Source of the DNA: Brasenia schreberi
Lineage: Eukaryota; Streptophyta; Magnoliopsida; Nymphaeales; Cabombaceae
Assembly: GCA_036023115.1 (NCBI GenBank)
Contig: JAYKKT010000091.1
Span: 35,459,001-35,523,000 of the forward strand
Direction: 5' to 3'
Length of the DNA stretch: 64,000 bases
A program made the position numbers and the translations under genes. The notes below the pieces were generated by a model that saw only the letters and a list, made by a program, of their open reading frames with translations, was not told the DNA's origin and did not search any database. Position 1 is the first letter of the stretch; each line of letters begins with the position of its first letter. Below are positions 46,521-59,655 of this stretch, piece after piece.

Positions 46521-49500
46521 ATACCCTTGCATGGCCGGTCCCAAGCCTGGATAAAGGAGGAGAGTTGCGTTAGGCTTTCAACAACCAATGTAAAACTTTA
46601 TTAGACTTTTATACTATGGAGTATGGATTATAAACATTATGAGTATTGCATTGGGGTGTTCTCTCTTAGCGATGCACTACGGAGCCCGAATATAGTGAAA
46701 AATAAACAATGACCTCTACATTTTTGCCCGAATGTAGTGAATCAATTGTAGAGAGAGTTCCTACATCATGGATAGGTTTGGGTAAAGAAATTAGTCTCGC
46801 TATATTGCCGCGTGAATGTAGTGAATAAATCGTAGAGAGTATGGACGGATATGGGGGTAAGAAAGGTAGTCCTAGATAATAAGATTCTTATTGGTTCTTG
46901 GAATATCAAAACATTGTTCGGTAAATTAATGGATGTGGTAGATACTATGATTTGGAGAAAGATTCATATCTTATGTTACAATAGACAAAGTGGGTTGGAG
47001 GAAAAACAAAGGAGATTGAGGATACAAGTTTTAAATTATGGTACTCAAGAAAGAAAAAGGCTCGAAACGGAGTTGGTATTATCATAAATAAAAATTTAAA
47101 AGATAGTGTAGTAGACATACAACAATATGGTGACTGAATCATGATATTGACATTAGTGCTAGGAGCAGAGGTTTTGAATATAGTTTGTGTTTACGGACCC
47201 CAAATAGGACTAGAAGATAGTATAAAGACGACTTTTTGGGAGAAGTTAGATAAGGTGATTCAAAGAATTTTACAAAGGGAGATTATTTGTGTGGGATGAG
47301 ACTTAAATGAACATGTCGGTAAAGAGGCATTATGATATCAAGGTATTCATAAAAACTTTGTTTTGGGGATATAAATGAGGAAGGTAAAGAGATTTTAAAT
47401 TTTGCTATGACATTTGATCTCTTTATAGTCAATACAATCTTCAAAAAACGAGATCAACATTTAATTACTTATAAGAGTGGCTTATCATTTTGTCTATAGG
47501 AAAAAGATAGATGATATTGTAAAGATTGTAAGGTAATTCTAGGAGAAAGTTTATGGATTTAGAGGTTAAAAAGTGGACAAAAAGAAAAGAGTCATCGAAC
47601 TATTAAGAGTAAATGGTGGAACCACAAAAGAGAGAAAGAAGGTATATTTAAACAAAAAGTCCTTCAAGGAGATACTTGGATTTATGTTGGTACACCTTGT
47701 GATATATGGAACAATATGACTATAGATATTAAGAAAGTGGCGAAAGATGTTTTAGGTGAATCTAAGGGAGTGTACCGGCACAAAAAGAAGCTTGGTGGTG
47801 GAGTGAAGTGGTGCAAAATAAAATCAAGGCAAAGAGTTTATGTTTCAAATTACAGTATGCTAAGAAGACCTCTAAAACTTTAGAGGCTTATAAGAAAGCA
47901 ATGAAAGAAGCTAAAAAGGTTGTTAGTGAAGTGAAAACTAAAATTTGTGAGGATTTATATAAAAAGCTAACTCCGTCCATGTAAGAGATTGCCCTTGCAT
48001 TGCCGGTCCAAGCTCGGATAAAAGATGAGGGTTGTGTTAGGCTTCCGACAGCCAGCGTAAAACTTTGTCGGATTTTTATACCATGGACTACACAAATTAT
48101 GATCATTGCTTTGAGGCGTCCCCCCTAGCGACGCGCGACAGAGCCCAAATGCAGTGATAAGTAAGCAAGGGTCACTACATTTTTTGCCCGAATGTAGTGA
48201 ATCAATTGCAGAGAGGGTTCCCACATCATGGACGGGTGTGGGTAAAGAAGTTAGTCCAACTACATTGTAGCTCGAATGTAGTGAATAATTTCCAACTACA
48301 TTTTCAATATGGACGTATACGGGGGTAAGGAAGCTAGACTTACATAATAAGATCCGTATTGGTTCTTGGAATATCGGAACATTATCTAGTAAGCTAATGG
48401 AGGTGGTAGATACTATGATTCGGAGAAAGATTCATATTCTATATTTACAAGAGACAAAGTGGGTTGGAGAAAAAATAAAGGAGATAGAGGATACGGATTT
48501 CAAATTATCGTACTCAAGTAAGGAAAAGTCTTGAAACGGAGTTGGTATTATCATAAATAAATATTTAAAGGATAGTGTAGTAGACATATAACGATATGGT
48601 GACCGAATCATGATGTTGAAATTAGTGTTTGGAGCAGATGTTTTGAATATAGTTTGTGCTTACGCACCTCAAGTGGGACTAGAAGATAGTATAAAGACAA
48701 CTTTTTGGGAAGAGTTAGATAAGGTGATTCAAAGGATTCTACAAAGGGGGATGGTTTGTTTATGAAGAGACTTAAATGGACATGTCGGTAAAGAGGCATT
48801 AGGATATCAAGGTATTCATGAAATCTTTGGATTTGGGGATATAAATGAGGAAGGTAGGGATATTTTAAATTTTGCTATGGCATTTGATCTCTTTACAGTC
48901 AATACAATCTTCAAAAAATGAGATGAATATTTAATTACTTATAAGAGTGGCTTATCACAAACACAAATAGATTACTTTATTTGTAGAAAAAAAGATAGAG
49001 CGTGTTGTAAAGATTGTAAGGTAATTTCAGGAGAAAGCTTAACCACTCAATATCGACTTTTAGTTATGTATTTACAAATAAAATATGGACAAAGAACAAA
49101 AAGGTGCTTCGAGCTATTCAGACTAAATGGTGGAACCTCAAAAGCGAGAAAGAAGATATATTTAAACAGAAAGTACTTCAAAGAGATGTTTAGAATTATG
49201 TTGGTACACCTTGTGATATGTAGAACAATATGGCTATACATATTAGGAAAGTGGCAAAAGATGTGTTAGGTGTATCTAAGGGAGGTGTACCGGCATAAAA
49301 AGAAGCTTGTTGGTGGACTGAAGTAGTGCAAAATAAAATCAAGGCAAAGGGGGCATGTTACAAATTACATTACGCTAAGAAAACTAGTGAAACTTTAGAG
49401 GCTTATAAGAAAGCAAAAAAGGCCGTCAGTAAAGCAAAAACTAAAATTTGGGAGGATTTACATAAAAAACTCAACTCAAAAGAGGGTGAAAGAGATATTT

Positions 49501-52500
49501 TTAGGATAGCTACAACTAGAGATAAGAAAACTAAAGATCTTAATTATGTTAGATGCATAAAAGACGAGGTTGAAAAAATTCTATTGACAAATGATGATAT
49601 AAGAAATAGATGAAAAAACTATTTTATAAGCTTTTTAATGAAAATAAAGATGTTAGTATTAGCTTAGGAGAGTTAGCCAAATTAGAAAAATATATAAACC
49701 ATAATTTCTACCAATGTATTCAAAAGAACGAAGTCAAAGAGGTTCTTAAACATATGAAGGGTGGTAAATTGGTAGGACCAAACAATATTCTTATAGAAGT
49801 TTGGAAAATAGTAGGAGAAATAGGTACACTTGGCTTACAAGACTATTTAATGAAATATGAAGAAACCAAAAGATGCCCGAGGAATGGAGAGCGATTACAC
49901 TTATACCTATATATAAGAACAAGGGAGACATTAAGAATTATGCAAATTATCACATGATATTGTTGAAGCGAACCAATTTGGATTCATGCCAGAGAACCAA
50001 TTTGGATTCATGCCAGACAGATCTATTGTTGAAGCGATTCACCTTTTGAGATGTCTTATGGAATATTTTAGAGCAAAAAAGAAAGACCTTCACATGATAT
50101 TCATTGATCTAGAAAAAGCTTACGATAGGATACGAGGGAGGTTTTTTGGAGAACCTTAGAAAAAACAGGTATCCCATTGACATACATTAACCTTATAAGA
50201 TACATGTACGATGATGCAAAAACATGTGTGAGGACTCATTAAGGAATGACAGACTTCTTTAAAGTTAATATTGGGTTACATCAAGAATCAACTTTAAGTC
50301 CATACTTATTTATAATGGTGATTAATGAGTTAACAAAACATATTCAAGATGAGGTACCTTGGTGTATGTTATTTGCATATGACATTGTGTTAGTGGAAGA
50401 GTCTAAGGAAAACGTTAATAGAAAATTGGAACTATGGAGAGAAACATTAGAAAGCAAAGGCCTCCGACTTAGTAGAACAAAGACAAAATATATGGAATGT
50501 AAGTTTGATCATTTTGTTACTTCAGATGACATAGAAATTCAAATTGGCACACATTGCATCCCCTAAAAGGAAGGTTTTAAATACCTAGGGTCAATTTTTG
50601 ATGGAAGAATTGATGGAGATGTTACACATGGAACTAATGCTGATTGGTTAAAATGGAGAGGTGCATCGGGTATTCTGTGTGATAAGAAGATACAATTAAA
50701 GTTAAAAGGTAAATATTATAGAGCATCAATTAGACCTGCCATGTTTTATGGTTCTCAGTATTGGGCAGTTAATCATCAACATGTACAAAAGATATCTGTG
50801 GCAGAAATGAAGATATTGAGTTATACAAGAAAAGACCGTATACATAATGAGGTTATTATAAACAAATTAGGAGTGACACCAATAGAGGCTAAAATGAGAG
50901 AATATCGTTTAAGATGATTTGAACATATAGAAAGAAGATCAGAAGAAGAACTTGTAAGAAGGTACGAAAAACTAAATTTGGAAAGTATTAAAAGAGGTAG
51001 AGGACGACCACAAAAGTGTTGGAAAGTAATAATAAAGAATGATCTAGCTTAACTGTTAACATGGCATATGATAGGGCTATGTGAAAACAAAAAATCCATG
51101 TAGCCGACCCCGTCTAGTATGGGAAAAGGCTTAGTTGTTGTTGTTATATAAAAAGCTCAACTCAAAATAGGGTGAAATATATATTTTTAGGATAGCTAGG
51201 GTTAAAGATAATATAACTAAGGATCTTAATTTTGTTAGATGCATCAAACACTAGAGTGAAAAAATTCTGGTGACAAATGATGATGCAAAAAAAAAACTAT
51301 TTTACAAGCTTTTTAATGAAAATGAAGGTGCTAGTATTAACTTAGGAGAGTTAGCTAAGTCATAATAAACCACAATTTCTATCGACGTATTCAAAAGAAT
51401 TAAGTCAAAGAGACTCTTAACCATATGAAGGGTGATAAATCTATAGGACCATACAATATTCCTATAGAAGTTTGGAGAATCGTAGGAGAGAAAGGAATCA
51501 CTTGACTCACAAGACTATTTAATGAAATATGAAGAAACCAAAAGATGTTTGAGGAATGGAGAGCGAGTACACTTATACCCATATATAAGAACAAGAGAGA
51601 CATTCATAATTGTGCGAATTATCGAGGTATCAAGTTAATTAGTCATACTATGAAATTATGGGAAAGAATTATCAAATGTAGGTTAAGATAAGTATCGAGT
51701 ACAATAGAGAATCAATTTGGGTTGATGTGAGGCATATCTATTGTTAAAGCGAATCACCTTTTTAGACATCTTAGAACATTTTAGAGTAAAAAAGAAAGAC
51801 CTTCACGTCATATTTATTGATTTTAAAAAAAGCTTATGATAGGGTATGAAGGAATGTTCTTTGAAGAACCTTAGAAAAAAGAGGTATCTCATTGACATAT
51901 ATAAACCTTATAAGAGACATGTACGATGGTGCAAAAACATGTGTGAGGACTCATCAAGGAATGTTTGACTTCTTTGAAGTTAATATTGGGTTACATCAAG
52001 AATCAACTTTAAGTCCGTACTTATTTATAATGGTGATTGATGAGTTAACAAAACATATTCAAGATGAAGTACCTTGGTGTATGTTATTTGTAGATGACAT
52101 TGTGTTAGTGGAGTAGTCTAAGGAAAAAGTCAATAGAAAATTAGAACTATGGAGAGAAACATTAGAAATTTAAGGTTTCCAACTTAGTAGAACAATGACA
52201 ATGAAAGTTTTAAATACCTATGGTCATTTTTTCTGAGTGATGGAAGAATTGATGGAGATGTTATGCATATAATTAATTAATGCAGGTTGGTTAAAATAGA
52301 GAGAAGCATCAGGTATTCTTTGTGACAAGAAGATGTCATTAAAAGTTAAAAGGTAAATATTATAGAGCAGCAATTAGACTTGCCATGTTTTATGATTTTA
52401 AGTGTTGGGCAGTTAATCATCAACATGAACAAAAGATATCTGTGACAGAAATGAAGATGTTGAGATGGATGAGTGGTCATATAAGGAAAGACATTATACA

Positions 52501-52745
52501 TAATGAGGTTATTAGAAACAAATTAGGAGTGGCACCAATAAAGGATAAAATGAGAGAATATCATTTAAGATGATTTGGACTTATAGAAAGAAGATCAAAA
52601 GAAGCGCCTGGAAGAATGTATGAAAAACTAGATTTTGAAAGTATTAAAAGAGGTAGAGGGCAACCACAAAAGTGTTAGAAAGAAACAATAATGAATGATC
52701 TAGCTTATGTTGAGTTAACTGCTAAAAAATGTTACATGATAGGTT
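46521..52745 (+). mobile_element. RTE-type LINE (outer), interrupted by a second RTE
   Basis: The 5' part runs from about 46521 to 47954/47968 and the 3' part from 51158 to about 52745. Left part: endonuclease start IGSWNIKTLFGKLMDVVDTM (near 46890-46950) and later the linker before RT. Right part: RT pieces [14 protein letters not shown] (51901-51942), HIQDEVPWCMLFVDDIVLVE (52057-52116) and the C-terminal block EMKMLRWMSGHIRKD (52450-52494). Many stops. The terminal GGGTCGGCTACATGAA-type segment and TTG repeats expected at the 3' end are missing, so that end is truncated. Confidence 0.85.
47969..51143 (+). mobile_element. RTE-type LINE (inner), full length, nested
   Basis: About 3.2 kb, inserted inside the outer RTE. 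The direct repeat TTATATAAAAAGCT at 47955-47968 and 51144-51157 (extending further with one indel) is the target duplication. It runs from the CCATGTAAGAGATTGCCC 5' end, through endonuclease (RIGSWNIGTLS-like near 48354), linker (49326-49613), RT (near 49730-50566, FAYDIVLVEESKE with FADD altered to FAYD) to the CTTAGTTGTTGTTG 3' end. Stops and frameshifts make it inactive, and the RT active site has lost an Asp. Confidence 0.9.
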
Positions 52746-53372
52746 TTTGTTAATGATGTGTATGCTTTTGTTAATTTGAAGGTTAGGACATGCATGGACC
52801 CAGTCCTAAGCATAATGGTGTAATGAATGGACACTGTATGCTGGACCTGGTTGCAAATTTATTCTTTTGCCCATGTCATATATGCTATCATCTTGAGCAT
52901 GAGAGTGGGGATATATTCATCAATAAACTTTTGGCGAAAACAACAGCAATATCACTCCTTCGCTTATACATGAGAGATACTCTTAAGGTGGTTTGGATAT
53001 TTAAAGGGGCAGCCAAATGTAGCTCTAAAAAGGTGTAAAAAGTTAAACACTAAACTCTTAAACAGTGGTTGGGGAAGGCCTCATGTTTTGGGAGGAATAA
53101 TAACGCATGATCTTGGTCTGTTAAGATGCTAATATGCCACAGGATCAAATATTGGCTGATGAATCTGTTTAGGCAATCCAACTCAGTGTAAGAGATTTGG
53201 TTTTGTCTGACTCTAAATACCCTCTCCATCTTATTTGTGGCAGCACCTTTGTCATGTAATTTATTCTTTTATGATCTTCATTATATTTTCACTTTTTAGT
53301 TTTTTGTCAATCAACAATTCATTGCCCCATATTTTATTGCTGTTTATGTTGCAATACCCTTTGATGCAAATG
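52746..53372 (+). other. spacer between RTE elements
   Basis: About 630 bp with no recognisable gene. It may be intron or 3' flank of the CCDC97-like gene. Confidence 0.35.
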
Positions 53373-53393
53373 TATGTATGAGACTGTATTATA

Positions 53394-56300
53394 CAACAAC
53401 AACAACAACTAAGCCTTTTCTCATACTAGACGGGGTCGGCTACATGAATTCTTTGTTTCCACAGATCCCTATCGTGTGCCATGTTAGCAGTTAACTCACA
53501 ATAAGCTAGATCATTCTTTATTGTTTCTTTCCAACACTTTTGTGGTCATCCTCTAGCTCTTTTAATACTTTCCAAATTTAGTTTTTCTAACCTTCTTACA
53601 GGTTCTTCTTTTGATCTTCTTTCTATATGTCCAAACCATCTTATACGGTATTCTCGCATTTTATCCTCTATTGGTGTCACTCCTAATTTGTTTCTAATAA
53701 CCTCATTATGTATACGGTTTTTTCTTGTATGACCACTCATCCATCTCAACATCTTCATTTCTGTCACAAACATCTTTTGTACATGTTGATGATTAACTGC
53801 CCAACACTCAGAACCATAAAACATGGCAGTCCTAATTGCTGCTCTATAATATTTACCTTTTAACTTTAATAGTATCTTCTTATCATAAAGAATACTTTAT
53901 GCTCCTCTCCATTTTAACCAACCAACATTAATTCTATGCGTAACATCTTCATCAATTCTTCCATCACTCTGGAAAATTGACCCTATGTATTTAAAACTTT
54001 CCTTTTGGGGGATACAATGTGTGCCAATTTTAATTTGTATATCCTCTGAGGTAACCAAATGATCAAACTTACATTCCATATGTTCAGTCTTTGTTCTACT
54101 AAGTCGGAGGCCTTTGCTTTCTAATGTTTCTCTCCATAGTTCCAATTTTTTATTAACTTTTTCCTTAGACTCCTCTACTAATACAATATCATCTGCAAAT
54201 AACATACACCAAGGTACTTCATCTTGAATATGTTTTGTTAACTCATCCATCACCATTATAAATAAGTATGGACTTAAAGTTGATCATTGATGTAACCCAA
54301 TATTAACTTCAAAGAAGTCTATCGTTCCTTCATGAGTCCTCACACATGTTTTTGCACCATCATACATGTCTCTTATAAGGTTAATGTATGTCAATGGGAT
54401 ACCTCTTTTTTCCAAAGTTCTCCAAAGAACCTCCCTTGGTACCCTATCATAAGCTTTTTCTAGATCAATAAATATCATGTGAAGGTCTTTCTTTTTTGCT
54501 CTAAAATGTTCCATAAGACGTCCCAAAAGGTGAATCGCTTTAACTGTAGATCTGCCTGGCATGAATCCAAATTGGTTCTCTGTTGTACTTGATAATTGTG
54601 TTAACCTACGTACGATAATTCTTTCCCACAATTTCATAGTATGGCTCATTAACTTGATACCTCGATAATTCGCACAATTTTTAATGTCTCCCTTGTTCTT
54701 ATATATGGGTATAAGTGTACTTGCTCTCCATTCCTCCGTATCTTTTGCTTTTTTCATATTTCATTAAATAGTCTTGTGAGCCAAGTGTTTCCTATTTCTC
54801 CTAGTATTTTCCAAACTTTTATAAGAATATTATCTCGTCCTACTGATTTACCACCCTTCATATGTTTAAGAGGCTCTTTGACTTTATTCTTTTGAATACG
54901 TCGGTAGAGATTGTGGTTTATACAGTGTTATCTGTATCGCACCATATTGTATCGTATTTTAAAAAAAAAAATCAATTATTTTTTCATTTTTTTGCAGGTT
55001 TCTGGCTTCTCTTTGGCTCTCTTAACTTCTCTCTAAGGCATCCTCCGATATGCTTGTTTGGGATTGCAAGGTGTGTATGTAACATGTAAATTCGGGTTTA
55101 TAATTTCATTTATTGAATAAGAATAATTTATGAACAAATAAAAATTGTGACAAAATCATTTTCCTTTGTGTTGCTAACTTTTAGGTATATTTCTGTTACC
55201 AGTTTTTTATTTCATGAAATCGCAAATAGTGAAGAACAATTTGGTTGTCTCAATTCATTGAGTGAGCATTTCACAACTTCACTATTTTAGGGTTCACCTT
55301 ACATGACTTCCATTGAATTGAATATGATCAACGTGTGTGAGGCTTAACTTAGTCTTTGAAGTGAGAAATGGAGGTCAAGCATTTGTTAAAAAGCTAGTCT
55401 CCAGTAAGAGAAAAAGGGGATATCATCAAGTAACAATGTCACATCACTGAGGTGTCATAGACTCAATAATCAAAGAAATAGAGCTCATTGTTTTGCTCAC
55501 ATATGAAAATTAGCAAATATGACAACTACATGTACAAAGATAGCAATTTATTAATTTTGATATATTAGATGAGTGGATTATGGAAGATAACAAAGAAAAT
55601 GCACTCCTAACCGAAGAAGACATTGCATGGATTAATTTGAAAGGAGTGCAACATCACGAAGGAGATGAAGATTTTGATTTTGAAGTAGAAGGTGATGAAA
55701 AACTTTGAATCTTCATCAAGGAGAAGAAGAAGATTATCTAGTTAATGATCCTGCTACAAATTTAAAATATGTAAAATGTAAATATATTTCATTTTTGCTT
55801 CAAAATATGTAAATTTGGATGAAATTGTTCAAATTGTAATGCTTAATATGTACTAAACTTTGCATTATATGAATTCAAAGCAATTACAAGATTTTTCCTA
55901 ACTTTTCTTTCTTTCTTTTTTATTTTTTTCGGATTTTTACTAATTTTTCTTGATTTTTAAAATAAAATTTTTATTTTTTTAATATTAAAGTGCGATACGA
56001 TACGGTACGATACGATACGATACGCCCGTATCGTGGAGCCCAGCGATACGCGTCAGACAACACTGGGTTTATATACTTCTCTGATTTGGCTAACTCTCCT
56101 AAGCTAATACTAACATCTTTATTTTCATTAAAAAACTTATAAAAATAGTTTTTCATCTATTTCTTATATCATAATTTGTCAATAGAATTTTTTCATCCTC
56201 GTCTTTGATGCATCTAACATAATTAAGATCTTTAGTTTTCTTATCTCTAGCCGTAGCTATCCTAAAAATATCTCTTTCACCCTCTTTTGAGTTAAAGTTT

Positions 56301-57520
56301 TTTTTATGTAATCCTCCCAAATTTTTGTTGTTGCTTCACTAACGGCCTTTTTCGCTTCCTTCTTTGCTTTCTTATAAGCCTCTAAAGTTTCACTAGTTTT
56401 CTTAGCATAATGTAATTTGTAACATGCCCTCTTTGCCTTGATTTTATTTTGCACTACTTCACTCCACCACCAAGCTTCTTTTTGCACCGATACACCTCCC
56501 TTAGATACACCTAACACATCTTTCGCCACTTTCCTAATATGTATAGGCATATTGTTCCACATATCACAGGGTGTACCAACATAATTCCAAACATCTTCTT
56601 GAAGGACCTTTTGTTTAAATATATCTTCTTTCTTGCTTTTGAGGTTCCACCATTTTGTCTAAATAGCTCGATGTACTCTTTTCTTCTTTATCCATTTTTT
56701 ATTTGATATCCTAACGTCTCTTTACCAACATGTTCATTTAAGTCTCATCCTAAACAAATCATCTCCCTTTGTGGAATCTTTTGAATCAAAAGTTGTCTTT
56801 ATACTATCTTTTAGTCCTACTTGGGGTGCGTAAGCTCAAATTATATTCAAAACCTCTGCTCCTAACACTAATTTCAACGTCATTATTTGGTCACATATCA
56901 TTGTATGTCTACTACACTATCCTTTAAATCTTTATTTATGATAATACTAACTCCGTTTTGAGCCTTTTCTTTACATGAGTACCATAATTTAAAACTTGTA
57001 TCCTCTATCTCCTTTCTTTTTTCTCCAACCTATTTTGTCTCTTGTAAACATAGAATATGAATATTTCTCCGAATCATAGTATCTACCACCTCCATTAGCT
57101 TATCGGATAATGTTCTGATATTCCAAGAACCAATACGAATCGTATTATCTAGGATTAGCTTTCTTACCTCCTGCATCCCTCCATAATCAAAATGTGGAGA
57201 CCCTCTCTGAAAATTATTCACTACATTCGGGGGGCAATGTAGCGGGACTAACTTCTTTACCCACACCCGATCATGGTGTGAGAAATCTCTCTGCAATTGA
57301 TTCACTACATTCGGGCGAAAATGTAGTGGCCCTTGCTTACTTATTACTGCATTCGCGTCGCTAGGAGGGAACGCCCCAAAGAAAGCTCATAATTTTTGTA
57401 ATCCATGTTATAAAAATCCGACGAAGTTATACGCTGGCTGTCGGAAGCCTAACACAGCCCTCCTCCTTTATCCGGGCTTGGGACCTGTAATGCAATGGTG
57501 ATCCCTTACATGGGCGGAGT
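53394..57520 (-). mobile_element. full-length RTE-type LINE with 21-bp target duplication
   Basis: Flanked by an exact 21-bp direct repeat (53373-53393 and 57521-57541). Without the hAT inserted in it (plus its 8-bp duplication) it is about 2,976 bp. Reading the minus strand: endonuclease start IRIGSWNIRTLSDKLMEVVD (57186-57040), linker with CYKLHYAKKTSETLEAYKKA (56450-56380), RT with [32 protein letters not shown] and FADDIVLVEESKE (54757-54140), C-terminal block EMKMLRWMSGHTRKN, and a 3' end of TTG repeats. A TGA (near 54283) interrupts RT after VNIGLHQ and other frame changes are present. RTE elements copy themselves by target-primed reverse transcription; this one is dead but structurally complete. 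Confidence 0.92.
54923..56065 (+). mobile_element. hAT element, copy 3, with transposase tail
   Basis: 1,143 bp, ends CAGTGTTAT...GACAACACTG, exact 8-bp target duplication GGTTTATA (54915-54922 and 56066-56073). Nested in the RTE at 53394-57520, between its linker and RT. CGATACG/CGTATCG arrays near the right end (55993-56050). At 55569-55707 an open stretch reads DEWIMEDNKENALLTEED, then IAWINLKGVQHHEGDEDFDF. An acidic EW...L(T)...W tail of this kind closes many plant hAT transposases, so the element probably descends by internal deletion from an autonomous one. Confidence 0.93.
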
Positions 57521-57541
57521 TATGTATGAGACTGTATTATA

Positions 57542-58690
57542 TTCAGATTAATTCATATATATTTCATTCCTTCACTAAATGAATTTTGTGGTTTAAGTTT
57601 CATTCATCAAGGTGTTTTGTTGTGATTGTCAATCTTTGCTTCTGTAATGTTAGCGTTTTCAAGTTAGTTCATGGGAGCCTTGCTTTATACAGTTAGGTGC
57701 ACCCACACTTGTAATAATCCTAAAATAAAAATAAAAAAGGAACTCATTTGGGGAGGACTTGATCATAAGATTATGTAAAAGGCATGCTATCAAAAAGGCT
57801 GATATGGCTAGGATAAATGTTGCCACATAGTTGTGCAGTTTGCACTAAAAGGCTATAATATCAACGTAAGGAGTCTGCCAGTAAATTATACATGCTGCAT
57901 TTCCTCTTCTGTAGGTGGTCTTCCATAGGAGATATAACAAGCATGGAATCTGAACTTGCTGATTCTTCTGCCGGATCATTGATGAATCATGTCAGTTTCC
58001 GAGGATAGATCATGAGGAATTGTTTAATTAGTGCTGGGCAATTATTTTTACTGCACGCACCAATTTATCATTATCTAGTGTTAGAGTCAACATCAATGTA
58101 GCTGTTATTCCATAACTTGTAATTTGGTATGGGGCCAATCAACTTCAGTGATAGTTTAAGGTTTGATATGATATTATAGGTTATAACCAAACTTAGTGTA
58201 AGAGGTAATTTTTATTGAACCAACTAACCGTAAACTGTAGTAATCTACAATCAACATGAATTTTAAAACTTAAGCTGGAGGTTGAACCACCTTTCCACGC
58301 GATTTAATCATCACTTGCTGAGGAGCAACATTCTGCCAAAACGCCAAGTATGTGGAAGTCTGCAATGGGAACAAAGGAACTTACTGGGTGAAGATGAGCA
58401 TGAAATAGGATAATATGGTTGGTCCTACGAAGATTACGATTTTGGTGGTAAATGTCATTTATTGTGACTGAGGAAAATGATGGTGGTGGGTGGAAATGAG
58501 TCAGAGAAGGATACTAACAGTCGAAGGCAGAATGTCTATCTTGATCTTGCATTGGTCTATCAAATTCAAGGTCTGGAAATAATGAAGCTATTGAAAAATC
58601 CTTGTCATCTTCATAATTGTAGGCCCCTGTCTTGCCTTCCTGGCTTCAACTTTTAACCTCCATCTTCCCTCCTTTTTCCTTTTCTTTTTG
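57542..58690 (+). other. intergenic or degraded gene sequence
   Basis: No clear gene. At 57915-58004 an acceptor-like TTCTTCTGTAG is followed by an open run (SSIGDITSMESELADSSAGS) that could be a leftover exon, perhaps of the disrupted gene to the left, but nothing ties it to CCDC97. Confidence 0.25.
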
Positions 58691-58800
58691 GTTACAACAG
58701 GAGGCCAAAGCCTAACACACACACATGCACGCCCTGTGAATTGAACTCACCACCTGCTAGGTGGGAGTTAAAGAGCACTGCCAGATGAGCTAACATTCTG
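58691..58800 (-). mobile_element. tRNA-derived SINE, subfamily A
   Basis: On the minus strand: box A TTAGCTCATCTGGCAG, box B GAGTTCAATTC, GGGCGTGCATG, GTTAGGCTTTGGCCTCCTG and GTTGTAAC end, matching the copy at 11612-11728 throughout. Confidence 0.75.
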
Positions 58801-58886
58801 CTTGCTCCATCCTCCCCTCCTTTATCTACTCTGAATGTAGAATGAACGAGACCAAGAAGCTGCATATGGGGTGAATTGGAAGCTTG

Positions 58887-59182
58887 TGTTAAGGAAAGTA
58901 GTCTTAGCATGTAGAAAGAGTCATTACATGTAAATGAGTCATGTCTTATGTCGTTTTGAGTCTTATGTTATACTAGAAATAATTAATTGTTAGTAGGGGT
59001 AGATTAGGAAATTAAGTTATATAGAGTATAAATAAGTAATTAGTGTTAGAGAGAAAGGAAGACAGAATAGGAGAGGATGGTTGCAGAGAGAATCCGATTT
59101 TGGGAGATGAAGGCAGATTGGAGGAACTGCCATCCATTGTAAGTTCTCTTTATATTCAATGATATGAAGTTGATTGACAACA
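58887..59182 (+). repeat. 5' LTR of the degenerate Copia
   Basis: 296 bp. It lacks the 10-bp duplication-like insert (GCCTCCAATC region) that the 3' LTR carries near 63617-63626. Confidence 0.92.
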
Positions 59183-59655
59183 TGGTATCAGACGTCCAGT
59201 GACAACCACCAGCGTTTCTTCCTTGGGCTTTCTTAGTTGCCAGCCGTTACCTTCTGAAGCTGCAAGAAGGGCAAGGCGTGCTCTGTCCGCAGCCAGGGAT
59301 CGTTTCGCATCCGCGATGCTCATCATGAGACGAAATAAGATGATGCCGATCCTAAGGAGTTTCAGTCGGCATTGACACCAAGTTGCAATGAAGACTGCAG
59401 TCGTATGCTCTCTTTGTGCAGCCACCTGCCATGGTGTTGAAGTCACGCACGCACACCGAGTATTCCTCGTTGTTCCCAGACTTTCCTGTTTGTGCTAGTC
59501 TCCCCTCATATTCTTCGCTGTCTTCGTTTTTTTTTGCTGCCCTAGTGGGCTTTATGTGTGAAGCTTGAGTCTTCACCTTTGTTTGCAATTAAACAGCCCC
59601 GTGTTGGTCCACTCATCATCGTTGCACGTTTTCTTTTATTCTTATTTACTCTTCA

